64,000 bases of DNA from Formicarius rufipectus (Eukaryota > Chordata > Aves > Passeriformes > Formicariidae): NCBI GenBank assembly GCA_013399695.1, contig VXAU01001245.1, forward strand, positions 421,294-485,293, written 5' to 3'. Positions 11,481 through 23,149 of this stretch are shown here, piece by piece (the stretch's first letter is position 1; each line of letters starts with the position of its first letter). Under the pieces are notes generated by a model. That model did no database searches, was not told the DNA's origin, and was given only the letters and a program-made list of their open reading frames with translations. Position numbers and translations under genes: made by a program.

Positions 11481-11914
11481 GCTTGTGTTGCAGGCGTGGC
11501 TACAGTGCCACGTTTGTGTAGTTCGGCGGCAGAGAGGATAAGGAGAGGTCTTCCCCTGGTGCTCTGACCCATGTGGGCTCCCGGGATTGCTCAACAACCT
11601 GACATTATTGCTTTTCTGTTTGTTGGTTTTTTTCCTTAATGTTAATCTGAGATGTTACACTTGAGAGGCGGCGGGCGTTGGCCGAGTGGCGTAGGCCCCC
11701 GCCTGTGGAGCCGGCTCCTCCTCTGAGGACGCCGGTTCGAATCCTGGAGGAACTCGCTGTCACCGTCCGAGCTGCTCGGCCGTGGAAAGATGAGCCTCAG
11801 GAGGAAAAGGAGTGGGGCCTGTTCCGCGCACACTGTGCCTCACCTAAAAAATCCATTGCACAGGCTTATCCCAAGATCTTCATTCGTGAAGTCCAGCCAA
11901 CAACAACAACAACA
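11481..11914 (+). mobile_element. tRNA-derived SINE insertion (type II tRNA head, CAA tail)
   Basis: A pol III promoter is visible: A box TGGCCGAGTGG at 11679-11689 and B box GGTTCGAATCC at 11734-11744. Between them, TCCTC-CTCT-GAGGA (about 11717-11730) can form the long variable arm typical of serine or leucine tRNAs. The acceptor stem cannot be closed, so this is a SINE head and not a tRNA gene. The body continues about 150 bp and ends in CAACAACAACAACAACAA (about 11899-11914). The element lies inside a 20-bp target-site duplication with 18/20 identity. A simple (CAA)n tail unlike the CR1 octamer suggests mobilisation by a LINE other than CR1, possibly of RTE type; that is inference. The 190 bp before the A box (11481-11670) are not part of a normal tRNA-SINE and remain unexplained. 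Confidence 0.8.
11679..11744 (+). promoter_or_regulatory. Internal RNA polymerase III promoter (A and B boxes)
   Basis: The A box TGGCCGAGTGG and B box GGTTCGAATCC both match the tRNA consensus, and their first bases are 55 bp apart, as in tRNAs with a long variable arm. They would drive transcription of the SINE rightwards. Confidence 0.8.
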
Positions 11915-11934
11915 ACCTGGTGTGGGCTGTCCCA
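11915..11934 (+). repeat. Right target-site duplication of the SINE-bearing insertion
   Basis: This is the second copy of the 20-bp target site, with two differences (A to G, C to T) from the copy at 11461-11480. It follows the CAA tail directly. Confidence 0.8.
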
Positions 11935-12994
11935 TTTACTTGCCACTGCTGTAGTGAGGCTTCACACCTCTCAGAGCCCTCTCTTAGTGGTGTGGCAGTG
12001 TGAGGGAAGGAAGAGGCAAGGGTGAAAAGGTAATGAGAGGGAGAGAAGAGACAACACCTCTTTACCAGAGGAGAGAAAGTGAAGTACTCCCCTAAGCAAT
12101 AGGGCAGTTTCTGCTCCTGTTCCCTCATCACTTGGGTGGAAATGCTCCTTTGCCAATTGTGGAAGGCAGTGCAGGACTGGAATGGAGTGAGATCCCTGTG
12201 GAAATGGTGAAAGAAGTGTCTTGTTTATGGAGAGGTCTGGTAAATCTGTTGTGTGCACTCTGTGTCCCTTCCCTCAGAGGGCATGGAGGGTGGGAGGTGT
12301 ACTCTCTGTCCAGCCCCTCTACCTCATTTAGCCTCCTGACCCTTTCCCAGTGGTTCTGAAACCCTTTCCTTTGCAAAGAGCACTGAGAGAAAGAGGGACT
12401 GACCTAATTAAAGCTCAAAGTTTTATTGCTGTTCCTCCCCTCTTTGCAATGATCCTGGAGCACAGGGATCTCTGAGAAAAGCCTGAAACCAAATGTGGCT
12501 GGCCACTCTCCTGCTGCTTCCAAGTGCCTTGCAGATTACTTCTGGGCACCAGGATTTACACTTCACAAGTTCTGAGGATGTGTCTTTTCTTTGCTAGCCC
12601 TGAGACAATGAGATCAAAATAATGCCCCTGCTCCTGCTGCACTTCTAGCAGGTTAGTGATGTATGGCTGAAATAGGTCCCTCTCTCCTCACTCCATCCTA
12701 GGCCAACATTAAAAGAGCTCTGTTAATTTGGTGTAGCAGGCACATTTCCCCAGCTACAAGGAAAATTGGACTGTGCTATAATAATTTGTGCTATGAAAGA
12801 AGTGCTTTGAATGGCTGAGAGTGGGTAGAGATTTTGAAATGGATTTGGTTGGACTGTTGCAAATCTGTGAATAAAACGAGGCCCAGCAAGAAAGTAGTAC
12901 CAAACAATGGGAGATTAGGAGAGGTAGCTGCTTTTTACTAAATGAGTTTCTATAAAAAAGTAATTGTCATCTGTTTTCTGCTGCTTTCCTACAG
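11935..12994. other. Non-genic stretch
   Basis: Moderate-GC sequence with several overlapping short frames on both strands (11880-12376), none recognisable. No repeat family was identified. The frames on opposite strands cover the same bases, which is typical of chance openness. Confidence 0.5.
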
Positions 12995-13060
12995 AGAGGA
13001 AAACGTGGCAGTGTTACGGTACAATGCAAGAAACATTTCCTGACCAAGTTGAAGGTTTGA
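12995..13060 (+). other. Candidate exon start behind a strong acceptor, unassigned
   Basis: A strong acceptor (CTGCTGCTTTCCTACAG, ending 12994) precedes a frame of 22 codons including the stop, starting RGKRGSVTVQCKKHF and ending with TGA at 13058-13060. A second frame is also open for 15 codons (EENVAVLRYNARNIS). No clear donor or polyadenylation signal is found nearby. This could be a terminal exon, a pseudo-exon or chance. Confidence 0.2.
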
Positions 13061-13992
13061 TAGCAAGCTTTGTGCGGCTTATTGGCACAGACAAGCAAAA
13101 ACATGCTTAGCCCTGGGTTTGCAAAAAGCGTGCAATTGATGATTTACAATCCAGATCCATCCTGTCAGCACAATTTGCTTTGCTTGCAACCTCATCACTA
13201 ATATTTCCTTCTAACCCCACTTCATGCCATGGAAAGGTAAAACCCACTTGGCAAGAACGCTTAAGGATGTGGATGTGAATGTTGGTCATGTGAATGGGGT
13301 ATGTCTGTACTGTGTTCAGTGTGCTGGAGACATCCACGCTGAAGATTGACCCTAGCCAAAGGTGGGGAAACTTTGTATTGATTTCCTTAGGTAGAGGCTA
13401 GTGATTTCACTGTCTGCTTCAGCAGAAAGACCTAATACAATTAAGACATCTTGTGTCTGGATGTGTATGTAGCATGAGTCCGCCTTTCCTAGCTGGTTTT
13501 CAGCATTCCTGTCAGCTCAACTGCAGGCACATATTCAGTTATTTGTGGGGAAGCAGGAGAAATCAAGGGGGACTGGTGAAATCAAGGTGGTAGATGAAAC
13601 AGTCCCTTCTGTGCTACTGGCTGTAAAACCTGGTGTGTCTCAACTGTTGCATTACTTTGGCACAAGGTGTGCCTCCAAAGAAGAAGTGGATTATGACCTC
13701 ACTGGAGCCTACATCAATGAACATTCATGTCTTACACATATGACAATTTAGTCCAGTTTTTAGAATTACCTCAAAAAAATGCAAAATCCTTAAGGCATTG
13801 TGGAGAGTGACTTATTTTCTTGCTTCTGAAGCTAGTTAAGTCAAATAACAGGTGAAGTTCTCTGACAGGGGCAAATTTATACTCCTGTAACTGCTGCTGT
13901 GACTAGAAGCCTGCAGTCTTAATTGTTTTATTCCTGTATTGTTGATGACAATGAGGATGCTCTGTGTGGACACAGGAAGACCTGACCTTCGG
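13061..13992. other. Non-genic stretch
   Basis: Nothing is recognised. The plus frame at 13545-13751 (68 codons) has no family resemblance and no splice-site support. Confidence 0.5.
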
Positions 13993-14577
13993 TGTTGTTT
14001 TGGGGTGGGATAGAGTTAATTTTCTTCCCAGCAGATATTATGTGGCGGTTTGGATTTGTGCTGCACACAGCATTGATAACACAGGGATGTTTTTGCTAAT
14101 GCTGAGCGGTGCTCACAGAGAGTCAAGGCCTTTTCTGCTCCTCACCCCACCCCATCAATGAGGAGGTTGGGGGTGCATAAGTTAGATGGGAGGGGACACA
14201 GACAGGACAGCTGAGCCCAGCTGACAAAAGGAATATCCCATACCATCTGGCAACATGCTCAGCATATAAAACTGGGTAAAGAGGAAGAAAGACAGGGACA
14301 TTTGGAGTTGTCTTTCCAAGTAACTGTTATATGTGATGGAGCCCTGCTTTGCTGGAGATGGTTGAACACCTGACTGTCAATGGGAAACAGTAAATGAATT
14401 CCTTGCTTTGCTTTGATTGCATGCACATCTCTTGCTTTACCTGTTGATCTGTCTTTATCAAAACCCATCAATTTTCTCACTTCTGCTCTTCTGATTTTCT
14501 CCTCCATCCCACTGAGAGGGGGTGTATGTGAACAAGTGGCTGTGTGCAACTTAGTTGCTGACTGGGGTCAAACCACA
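13993..14577 (+). mobile_element. Solo LTR of an avian endogenous retrovirus
   Basis: This ~585-bp segment resembles an LTR family I know from bird genomes: it opens with TGTTGTTTTGGGGTGGGATA, contains 'TGATAACACAGGGATGTTTT' and 'AGTCAAGGCCTTTTCTGCT', and closes near 'CTGGGGTCAAACCACA'. A TATA box (ATATAAAA, about 14264-14271) follows a 'GACAGCTGAGCCCAGCTGAC' block, as expected for the U3/R border. No internal gag, pol or env sequence flanks it on either side, so it is a solo LTR left after recombination between two LTRs. A clean target-site duplication could not be found, so both ends may be off by a few bases. The exact family name is not certain. Confidence 0.82.
14264..14271 (+). promoter_or_regulatory. 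TATA box of the solo LTR
   Basis: ATATAAAA lies about 275 bp from the LTR's left end, a usual place for the U3 core promoter. Whether it is still active cannot be judged. Confidence 0.5.
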
Positions 14578-15208
14578 CACCTCCATAGATGTGAATAAGC
14601 TCTGCTTTGGGGCTGCTATTACCCACACTAAGCTTCCTGCAAGCCTGAAAGAACAGGGAATTACTGCAATATGATATTTTCACACCTTGGCCATGTTCTG
14701 CCTCCTCAGCCTAGCTTAAGGGAGGTGGTGAAGACTTAACAGACCAGGCTTACACTGATTGTGGAGACTTTTTACACACAGAGTATTTTTTTCCTTTTCT
14801 ACCCATCATTGTGGCCCCACCAAAGATGACCTGCAACTGTCAGCTGGCCGCAAAGTTATAAGAGTAGCACTTTCCACCCATTGCAAGTCTCAGGATGGGA
14901 AAGTTGAGAGAAGCATGACACTTACTATGATATCTCAGATACATGGATTGATTTCCTGCCTTTGTTTTCAAGTAGGGCAAAAATCTCTCTGTGAGATTTT
15001 GATCATACTCCATGTGTCAAAGACATCTTTTATGACACTCAAAGAGCTGTCACCGCTGTGATGGAATGTCTAACAAAAAAGGGTCTGTATTTCTCTTATG
15101 CTTTTTGTATTTTCAGGCCTATATGATTGCTTGCCCAATTTGTATGAAAGACCCCTTCATACTCAGCTGCAGTAAGACACAAGCACATATTTACCAGGTC
15201 ATACCCAC
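14578..15208. other. Non-genic stretch
   Basis: Short frames only (14759-15061 on plus, 100 codons, without recognisable content). No repeat is seen. Confidence 0.5.
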
Positions 15209-15433
15209 TTGGCAGTACAAAGTTCAGCTTCATCCACTGGGCACTGCCATGCTGCCCACCTGCCTGCCCTCAGGGTGGCTCTCGAGGGTGTGGTGCCTCT
15301 GATCCTGATCCCTGGCAACCAGGGAGGCAGCATGTACAGCAGAGAGATTGCCCATGGCACCCTGCTGACACGGGGATTTAGAGCACTGGAGATACAGGGT
15401 GTAATTTTGAGATATTTACTTTCCATTAGGTAA
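15209..15433 (+). other. Short GC-rich, coding-like patch, unassigned
   Basis: A plus frame of 74 codons stands out from its AT-rich surroundings because most third codon positions between about 15250 and 15395 are G or C. Part of it reads VPLILIPGNQGGSMYSREIA. A pyrimidine-rich acceptor-like stretch ends with CCTGCCCTCAG at about 15281, but no good donor follows; the best is a weak GGTGTA at about 15399. The minus strand is open too (15199-15579, 126 codons). No family is recognised. It could be an exon, a fragment of a retrocopy or an unrecognised repeat. Confidence 0.25.
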
Positions 15434-18400
15434 CAGGAGTGTGATTGTTGTTCTTTACCTGACATCTTCTCATGTCCATGTGCCAGCAGCCTGTCTTTTA
15501 CCCATTCTGACAAGAATGGAATCATTATTTGCAGAACTTTATCAAATATGTTTCTTAAAGGTGAATAGCTTGCTGTCATATGGTCCTCTGATATCTGCCT
15601 GTTGCATGATTAAAGAAAGATATCTAGACATTTGTGCAATAAAATAATACATTGAGCAGATCAGAGATCACCTGAACTGACACATATTCTTGGGAAATCT
15701 CTGCTGATTAAGTTTCCCATGTATCAGGCATTTTGTCTTCCCTTTGCAGTACTGTTTCAGCCCCCTACCCTGACGTTTTCAAGGTAAAGGACTCAGAAGG
15801 TGCTTAAAAGATGCAGTCTAGAAAATATTAGAGGGTAGAACAGTCTAGAAATGCTAACCAAGTAATTGTGAAAAATTTCAGTGTATTTTATTGAAAATCC
15901 ACATTAAATTCATGTTCCTTGTCCTTGCCTTCAAGGCTGTAAACAACTCTGCCCACACAAGTTTATGCCTACAAATGCACATGCTGTTTTTGCCAATCTT
16001 GTCTCTCAACTGCTCCTTTTGTATCTCTCCCACACAGGACTTTGTGCTGGGATTCCTCTCTACCCCCAGACTTCCAACATCTGTGACAAATATCTATGTA
16101 TATGTCACATATTATTCTATTTTATATCTTTATTTATTATCATATGCATATATAAAATGTGATCTCCCTTTCCATTGTTCCTTAAAATTAACTTTTTTCC
16201 CCAAAGACAAAGTCTCCACTACTCTCTTCACTTTGTGACATACGAATTTATCCCTGAACGATAACTTCCATGTCTGCTGTGTAACTCTGGAGAAAGAATT
16301 GCGTTTATTTTTTCTAAACTATCACCTATACTTAGAGTGATATGTATAGGATAAGGCATAATAACAGATGCAAGTGAGTTGCTCATAGGCCCTGAACTTG
16401 GAAGGACAAGTAGCAGCAGCCTGAAGCTAAAACCCCAGCTGCTTAGGCTACCTGCCAGAGAAAGTCCTTGGCAGATGCTTCAAAATTGCATGTAACATTT
16501 TGGTCATATAGAGAACATGATGTCAAATGCTCCAGGAGGAATTTATAGAATGAGAAACTTGTATGCAAGAACCTGTGGAGTGCTTTGCCAGTGACATACT
16601 GGTGATGCCAATATTAATGGGACATACTAGCAGGGAAGCTACCAAGACATTTTCTATATCACATCACTCTTTCTTTCTGTACACTTCTTATATGAAACTG
16701 AATGAACTGCTGACTGCTCACTAGGTTGTTTTTTTTTAATTATTATTTCTGCTGTATGGAAGCAAAGTGATCTGGGATTTCCCACTGCACGACCATTAGG
16801 TTGTACAATTCTACCTGAACACTTTCACCTGATGCTAAAGGTAATGCACCAACTGACCAGGAGATTATTACTCAAAAGTACTTTCTTTCACTAGTCTTTT
16901 CCTCTTCCAGTCTGATAAAACTTAAAATATAATTATCCCTACTGTTTGACCTCTATAGTCATTTGTCTTTATGACTCAAAAACCCCATTGCTTTTTCACT
17001 TGTGCAAGCCTCTTAAAGGTAGTGAAAAAAATGACAGTAAAGCCAGAAGTTAGAGAGGGAGGCTGAGGAACCAGTGAAATAGCTGAAATGTATATGATCT
17101 TACAACTTGAAGTTCACTGGAGACTAGGATGACAGTCTCCCTATAATGGCATTGAGAAATACTGTAAATGCTATGTTAGAAAGGATGTTGTGGTTTTGGC
17201 TTTTGCAGAACCGTAATTTGTTTTATTTTTTTGTGAAATGAAAACCACATGAAAATTTGAAACTGAGCTCCTTTGCATCAGTGTCCTCATTTTTTTTGGT
17301 AGACTACTTTAAAATTACAGCTTAGTTTTGGTCCCTTCAATTTATGTTTTCCCCTTGCCTTCATGATATACTACAATTTTGCAAGATCTCTGCATATGCA
17401 ATCACTGTTTTCATGTCAATTTTCAATGAAAAATAATTTTAGAGTTCAAAGTTAAGCAGAACCAGAAAGTGTAAGATTAAATTAACAAATTATTTTTCCA
17501 GAATATGAGTTTCCTTCTGCTGGCCCTAATTAGTCTCAAGATCTCTTCCTTTTAAATTATGTGTGAAGTATGCTCTGACTCTCTGAGGAAAGATGTTCAT
17601 CCCAGTGGAGCTGCAGTGAATCACTGCCAAGAAAAAGTGTGCACAGGTCTCCTAAAAATATGACACCTATTTTTTGTGTAGGGTAGAAAAATTAGAATGA
17701 ACTGAAAATGTTAATGTGAGAAGTATTGAATGAAAGGTGTGTCCTTCTTTTGGGGAAATTGGAAGAAATTCTGGTAGGGGTAAAATGATCTTCAGCAGTG
17801 TTTGCAGAGGACACTGTGCAGCAGTGCATGCTGCACTTCTGGCACAGGAGGGTGGTTTCTGCAGCAGTGTAAGGTGCTGCAGCCTGGCCCAGTCACTCAC
17901 AGAGGTACATGTTGCAGTAGCTGTGTTAGTTCCCTGGTTCATTCTCTGACCTCTGCATTCAAGAGGGATGTTTCCTGTTCCACTGTGGCTTAAGAATGGT
18001 TTCACTCGAAGCCGTCGTGTACCAAAAGGCAGTAAGACAGGAAATGTAAAGGATAGGTGTCAAACAGCAGCCAAGCTGCTAAACTGGCATATTGGGAGGA
18101 TTGGTTCCCTTGTGTGAGCCAAAAAGATGAATAAACAGTATTATTAAATGATCAGAAAGGCCTTAAATTTCCTGCAGAGCCAGGAAAATCAAAAACGGAA
18201 ACCCACAACCCACCTCAACAGAGCCATCAAGGGTATAATTTTCTGCAAGGGTCATCAGAAGGGACTGAAATTTAACTTCTTCCTGGAGGTTTCCTCTGCC
18301 TCTCAATGTATAAATTTATCTCCAACTGGCAGGTGGAAACAGTTTGGTGGAGCTGAATTTCAGTACTCCTACCAAGAGATTCCCACAATTTGTAAAGCTG

Positions 18401-19126
18401 GTACCTTAGGAGCAGCTACTAATGTACTTATTTCACTGTGGTGCAAAACAGAAAGCAGTCTGCCAAAGGATGCATGGCTTGTCATCCTGTTCTGAAAGTA
18501 AAAAAGATAAAATATGGGGGTTCTTCTAAGTCCATTTGTTTTCTTTTTTGTCTTGTTTCTTGAGCCAATCAGCAAATGACTGCAAGGCTTTGAATTTCAG
18601 TGACATTTCTGTAGGTAATGAAATATCTCTTCAAGGCCTGCCTTTGGGAAAAGCACAAACATTGGATCGCTAATTTACTTTGCATGCCTCACAGGACAAT
18701 TCTTTCTTGCCAGTGTTTGAAATATTAGACAGAGAGGTGGAAGAAAGAGTGAGGCATTTCAGAGTGTCATGAAATCTGCAACAGCCAGTGGTGGTGACTG
18801 CCACTGTGACCACTACTGGTGCTGAATCTCACATCAAAGATTTTCTCTTTTCATACAGATGGATAGCATCATGATGCTGCTACTTTACTAGGTGGTTACA
18901 GACACTAATGCTCTGTGCCTCTGTTTTCCAACCGTGCAATAGAGTTTTTTTGTACTTTATCAGTGAAAGTCATTCTTTGTATGAAGAACTTTGATAGTCT
19001 CTTGCAATAACTGAAGAAAGGCCAGGTATTAGAAATATTTAGGAGAATTAGTTTATCACACCATTGCACTTCCAATTTGCTTTCTGGCTGTGATCTATAC
19101 CTAATGATTTGGAAAGCAAGATATAA
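15434..19126. other. Non-genic stretch
   Basis: A long AT-rich region. Frames at 15891-16238, 17667-18005 (minus) and 18148-18495 reach 112-115 codons but show no domain, no start context and no splice support. Confidence 0.5.
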
Positions 19127-19185
19127 TAGAATCATAGAATTGTTTAGATTGGAATAGTTGTTAAATGTAGCTGGAGAATGGTGTG
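19127..19185 (-). mobile_element. Short CR1 3'-end fragment, antisense
   Basis: AATAGAATCATAGAATTGTT followed by TAGATTGGAATAG is the complement of the CR1 tail and terminal 3' UTR (TTCTATGATTCTATT preceded by CCAAC-rich sequence). Only about 50-60 bp can be recognised. Confidence 0.7.
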
Positions 19186-21561
19186 AGATCTTCCTGCTTC
19201 TTTTGCTCAAATATGTCTTCAAATTTTCTGGTTAGTCAATGAATGGTATTTTCAGCTTGCCTTTATGCTAGGGCAATTTAAAGAATTAATTTCTTGTATT
19301 CCTTCCTGTCTTTCATCTATAATCAACACTATCTTCAATGTAATTTCTGCTTCTTACATGAAATGACCTTATGTGAAATTTGCCCTGGGTACTGGAAAGA
19401 TGTCTCAGCTACAAAGTCAGAATGCTCCTGTGTTTACTGACTTGTCAGAAAGCCTGGACTTTTGCGACTTTTGAGATGTGGTTATGCAGCCAGGTCAAGT
19501 TAGCACAGGTCCATGCTTGACATGCAGAGTGGTAGTCTCCCATTATTCTCTTCTTCTCAGTCTCTGTGTGTTTTGATAAGGCACTAACATTTGTACAGCC
19601 ACATAAAAGAAATCAGGAAAGTCATCTAGTTAAAGTCTTCTCCATCCTACTCCACTCTTCCCTCTCCTTTCTGTCTCCTTTTCCTTTTTAGCCTTGCCAT
19701 GGCATTCTTTGTCCTTTTTCCTGGCAGAACAGTTGCCTGATCTAGCTCAATGTGTACCTGCATGAGCTCTTAATCCAAGGCGAGGGATATAGAGGGAGTG
19801 TTTAGTAATGTGGAAGTGGCCAGGATCATTCCATTTATCATTGCCATGGACTGAGATTACATTAATGCGACTGTGTAATCACAGACAGATTCATTATAGG
19901 ACCAATGCTTTTCCATCCTGATTTCTGTAGGAAAAACAGAAAGCTGTAGGAATTGCAGTCACTGGGGACAAGAGCCAAGTGGTTCTTGCTTTGAAAAACC
20001 TGAAGATCCAGGAGTTTTCAGGATACTGTGGAAAAGACATATTGTTCTAACCCTGACTTTTGTCAAACTGTGAAGATAAGCCTAAAAGAAGGGTGTCTAG
20101 GCTCAGCTAGGGTGATGGTGTGAGAGTGAGCAGCCATTTCAAGATGGGATAATTTGATGTATCCAAAGTGCATTGACTGGCTTCTTCAGATCTCCAGCTT
20201 CAAAGGCAAAGTTGCCGCCTTTCAGGACAAGACAATAACAAAGGTGCTGCAGAGGAGAACATTAAGCTGCACCTAGCAGAATGGGTAGGAGCCTAATCAT
20301 CACCTTGAAGGATGGATGACACTGAACCTTCTCATTCCCTTTGATTGTTTCAGGATTATTTATGAAATTTTCAGTGGAGTGTGGGTAGATGTGTTTGTGT
20401 TGTCAAAGGAGTATCAAGGATTGAGGAAAATGAGGAGACTACCACAAGGAACTACCTTCATTAAGGAAGACTGAATACTTAGGGGTCTTGCCCATGAAAT
20501 GCTGAAACATTTCATACCCCTAAACTGAAACGCCCAGTTATAGTAAAACTGATGGAATAATTTAGAGAGTGTTGAGGGGGTTTATATACCAGAATGATAT
20601 GCATATACAACTCCAAAGACTTAAAGTATTTCTGAAGTGAAAGAGATGTACAGGAGACTCAATTAAGAATAAATACTTGGGTTGGCTGTCTTTCCTGATG
20701 AGTTCTGCTGTGTAGTAAGAAGCACTCAAAAGAAAGCATGGTTCCTTATATATAGGACTTAAAAAGCTGCAGTGGCCTGGAGGGATCAACTGGAAATGTA
20801 CAATAGAGAACAATCTCACAGTACCAGGGAGCTGGAATGCATCAGCTAATGCTTGTTTTCTCACTTTCTGAAATTACAAACTACACACAAATTTTGGGAG
20901 AGATTGTTAAATGATCCCTAATAGAGCAGTTGTTTTTGTAGCTGGTTGGTTTGCTCACTTAATCATGATAAAGGCATGCAGAAATTAAATCCTCTGTTAC
21001 ATGTCTGACATTTCTCAGCTAGCACACAGCAATATAGGTTTTTGCCTTAACTACCATTGCTACAAGAACTGTAGTGACAGTAACACTTTGGGTGCTAATC
21101 CCCAAATATTTAAGTGGATTTTTTAAAAATGGAATATATCTAACCTACCTAACTCCCTCCTGTTCCACAATCATAGCATTTTTATTCTATAATTGGAAGT
21201 GAATACTTGAAATTCTACATAATGCTTAAAGAACTAATTGACCTGACACTGTGGACTTCCCATGTGCTTTGTCGAGTTATGCTTTTGAATAATTTACCAA
21301 AAGAATGGTAATAAACTATAAAATATTAATCAGGCTTTCTACAGAACATAAATTAGAAGGTTTTATTTACGTTGTGTATCTGTTAACTTCTCAATCAGTG
21401 TAGCTCTGTCAACATGACCAAACCTGGTTTGTAAGTCCACCATCTTTCATCTCAAAGAAGCTCTTTGCTGTAGTGAATTACAGCAGTCCAGCACTAATGT
21501 TGCTCCTGATTCACCGGGATGGAGCCTGCTGTGTCTGAATATAAAGTGTTGAGTCTAATTT
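19186..21561. other. Non-genic stretch
   Basis: No gene or repeat recognised. A minus frame at 20562-20864 (100 codons) is featureless. Confidence 0.5.
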
Positions 21562-21660
21562 AATATAAGAACATAAACTCAGTGATATCTAGTCAGACCA
21601 ATAGATAATATAAATCAATATTCTGTCTTCAACACTAGTCACAAAATAGTGTTGCTTAGG
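21562..21660 (-). mobile_element. Old CR1/L3-like remnant, antisense
   Basis: The order ATATAAGAACATAA ... AGTCAGACCAATAG ... TATTCTGTCTTCAACACTAG follows the well-known amniote CR1 3'-UTR text 'agaacataagaa ... gggtcagaccaatggtcc ... atcctgtcttcaacagtgg' in complement. It is highly diverged, hence old. Confidence 0.55.
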
Positions 21661-23149
21661 CCAAAACTCAAGGCCAGTGAGTTTGGAGGCAGTAGGTGAA
21701 TGAATAACACAAATGGCTTACAGTGATAAATTAAAAAAAATATTTCCTCTATTTAGAGAACTATTTTTGGTATATTTGATATATCTATGTATCTTTAGTA
21801 TGTTTTCCTATTAGGCGAAAACACGGTTTTAATTGTGATAACAAATGAATGGATCATTGAAAACCTGTACCATTGATAGTTTACAGAAATGTCCCCCTTT
21901 AATTCTCAAAGGCACATAGAACTCTCCTTTTACAGACATAGTAGTCAGAGTCTGTTGTTTGAAATTGAGACTGGACTCTAAGAGCATTTTTGGAGAGACC
22001 AGTGAATAGTGAAAAAATTGGGAAAAAGTGTCTTGCAATCCCAGCCTCAAAAAGTGTTAGAGACAGTTCTTTATGGATTTGCTTTTAGTGTGAACTCCCA
22101 AGAACAACTGTGAGATGAATGCTTGTATCTGTTCAGTTAAAAGATAATGCTATCAAAAGAAGTCTGACCAACCTTTTGTCTTCCCCTTATCTTGTGAAAT
22201 TTTGAGAAGGACATCTGCTTTCTCAGCAAGGTAACTGATCTTATGGATGGAAGGCATCATAACCTCAAAAATTACTATTCCATCTAGGAGGCTGAATAAA
22301 CAATCCTTAGTAGGCATCTCCTAGGACTCTTAAATTGAATAAAACTGAAGAATGGTAAAAGTAATGCTGCTTTTATTTATTTGGTTTATAATCCCTCTCC
22401 CTTATGTATATCCACTTTCACCTGTCATTTTTGTAGTCAGATACTTTGCCCATTCTTTCTCAGACCCCATAGGAACAGAGCTACAACAGCCACATTACTG
22501 ATCCTGAGCTTAAAACTTATAATCAATAAAAATTTTCTCTCTTTTTATGCATGCAACCTGAAAGCTCAACTTCTCTACCACTGTGTCCATGGGAACATGA
22601 GGAAAGGTGGTGAGAGTTTGAGGGCCCCATATTCTGTGGATGACCCCCCATTCTGAGCTGTCTGATATTAACTGAAACCATCCTGATCTCAGATTTTTCA
22701 GTTGCCCTGAGGAGATGGCTGGCTCAGGCTGAAGTTAAACAAGACAGTAATGAAACTATGGAGAATAAGTGTTCAGATGGAAATGCTCTTCCTCAACAGC
22801 AGTGGCTCCCATTCAATGCAAGCCTTAGGGTCCACTTAGCCTGTACTGCACAAACAATAGCTGTGGAGATGGAAAACATCAATTATCATCTGTGGCTGGC
22901 AAGGCGATTGTACTGGGTCCTATTAATAGTTAAACTGACCGATGTGACTGATGTAGTTACAAAATATAGACTGGAAGTATTGTAAGTGTTAATATATAGG
23001 AGTAATTTCTAATGGAATGAAATTGAAAGTCTGAAAAGGGCACAAATTTTTGAATACGCAAAAATTTTCAAGATGAGGAGAATTAACAGAACTGCATAAC
23101 CATTAAAATTGTGATAAAAATTCTTCCATCTTCTGTGATGGAAGAATCA
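21661..23149. other. Non-genic stretch
   Basis: AT-rich sequence with no recognised gene or repeat. The short frame at 22381-22656 is featureless. Confidence 0.5.

Noticed and set aside
11671..11757. A functional tRNA-Ser or tRNA-Leu gene
   Set aside because: A and B boxes and a variable-arm hairpin are present, but the acceptor stem does not pair and the T stem has mismatches. The tail and target duplication identify a SINE.
11678..12025. 115-codon plus frame
   Set aside because: It starts within the tRNA-derived SINE and runs out past the CAA tail; no independent support.
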